Shown in pieces: positions 63,468-64,000 of a stretch of 64,000 bases of DNA. Position numbers and translations under genes: made by a program. The stretch comes from Dermacoccus nishinomiyaensis. Its GTDB lineage: Bacteria; Actinomycetota; Actinomycetes; Actinomycetales; Dermatophilaceae. Location: the NCBI RefSeq assembly GCF_900447535.1, contig NZ_UFXX01000001.1, positions 124,001 through 188,000 of the forward strand. Direction: 5' to 3'. How positions within the stretch are numbered: the first letter of the stretch is position 1; each line of letters begins with the position of its first letter. The notes beneath the pieces are model-generated. The model was not told where the DNA came from. It searched no databases and saw only the letters and a program-made list of their open reading frames with translations.

Positions 63468-64000
63468 TTCTCCCCGCGAGCGTCTCTTCGGGAGCGGCAA
63501 CGACGAGGTCGACCCCAGCCAGAGCGTCCGTCGTGACGGCGAACGCAGCGCACCCACTCGGGCAGAGCTGCCACAGGCGCGACGGCTGCAGTCGCGACGC
63601 GAACATCGCGCCCGCGCTGATGCGCAACGCGAGGCCCAGGCTCTCCGCCCAGCCGGCGCCAGCGAGGTCGACTACAACCCGAACAAGCGCCGCGGTCTCG
63701 TGACCCTGGCGCTCGCGCTCGTCCTCGTCGTCGCCGCCGGATCCTTCGCGTGGCGCACCCTGGGGCTGAGCCTGCCGTCGTTCAGCAGCTCAGGGGGCGA
63801 CTACTCGGGCACGGGGGAGAACGAGACCGCCGAGGTCAAGATCAACAAGGGTGACGCGGGCAGCACGATCGGTTCAGCCCTCGTCGCGGCCGGGGTGACG
63901 AAGTCGACGTCGGCCTTCGTCGAGGCGATGGCGGCGTCACCGAACGTCAACCTGACGCCCGGCGTCTACAAACTCAGGAAGAAGCAGAGCGCCGATTCGG
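63460..64000 (+). CDS. mltG: endolytic transglycosylase MltG (partial, N-terminus)
   Basis: The first 180 codons of a gene cut by the window end. It begins MPDSPRERLFGSG, has a charged cytoplasmic region of about 75 residues, one membrane helix (about 79-98), a Ser/Gly linker, and then the start of the YceG/MltG domain with VKINKGDAGSTIGSALVAAG and LTPGVYKLRKKQSA. MltG cleaves nascent peptidoglycan strands and so limits glycan length. Overlap with ruvX and the alaS-ruvX-mltG order support the call. Confidence 0.9.
   Translation, partial: MPDSPRERLFGSGNDEVDPSQSVRRDGERSAPTRAELPQARRLQSRREHRARADAQREAQALRPAGASEVDYNPNKRRGLVTLALALVLVVAAGSFAWRTLGLSLPSFSSSGGDYSGTGENETAEVKINKGDAGSTIGSALVAAGVTKSTSAFVEAMAASPNVNLTPGVYKLRKKQSADS

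Overview
The window is high-GC DNA from an actinobacterium. The 16S rRNA at 30077-31600, the argC-J-B-D-F-R-H and tlyA-nadK-recN-pyrG gene orders, and many leaderless-type promoters fit Micrococcales, most likely the Dermacoccaceae/Dermatophilaceae group. The genus is an inference from my reading of the 16S. Gene order closely follows M. tuberculosis Rv1641-Rv1700 (infC-rpmI-rplT-tsnR, pheST, arg, mpg, tyrS, TPR, HAD, tlyA, nadK, recN, pyrG, NUDIX), with clear differences noted below.

Layout. 1-1641 (minus): a phosphate permease operon of pit, a small membrane protein and a DUF3349 protein. 1940-3340 (minus): lpd. 3456-11939: a polyol module made of a divergent SorC-type regulator, an ABC importer without its ATPase, a mannitol/arabitol dehydrogenase, a zinc polyol dehydrogenase and a xylulokinase. 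An MFS transporter follows. 13257-14967: infC-rpmI-rplT behind a structured leader with an intrinsic terminator; infC appears to start at ATC. 15023-19531: an rRNA methyltransferase and pheST. 19586-27431: arginine biosynthesis under two tandem ARG boxes, with an extra ACT-domain gene between argC and argJ and no argG. Then come mpg and tyrS. 29672-35383: a complete rrn operon (16S-23S-5S) with two promoters, processing stems and a terminator. 35508-43466: a disordered/TPR protein, HAD phosphatase, small protein, tlyA, nadK, recN and pyrG. 43620-45788: a NUDIX hydrolase, an asparaginase (minus) and a YchJ-like protein. 45830-47908: aspS behind what looks like a T-box leader. 48052-53024: a HAD protein, an MmpL transporter with a PH-like membrane protein (minus), and rarA. 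53253-59634: a dipeptide ABC operon in the order C-A-B-D-F. 59747-64000: a DUF948 protein, alaS, ruvX and the start of mltG.

How it works together. Most of the window is housekeeping: translation factors, four aminoacyl-tRNA synthetase loci, rRNA and its modification, NAD(P) and CTP synthesis, and DNA repair. Two accessory nutrient modules (polyol and peptide uptake) are set into it. The observations most worth following up are the T-box-like leader of aspS, the ACT protein (COG3603/CASTOR-like) inside the arginine operon, the ATC start and attenuator of infC, and the tandem palindromic operators of the polyol operon.
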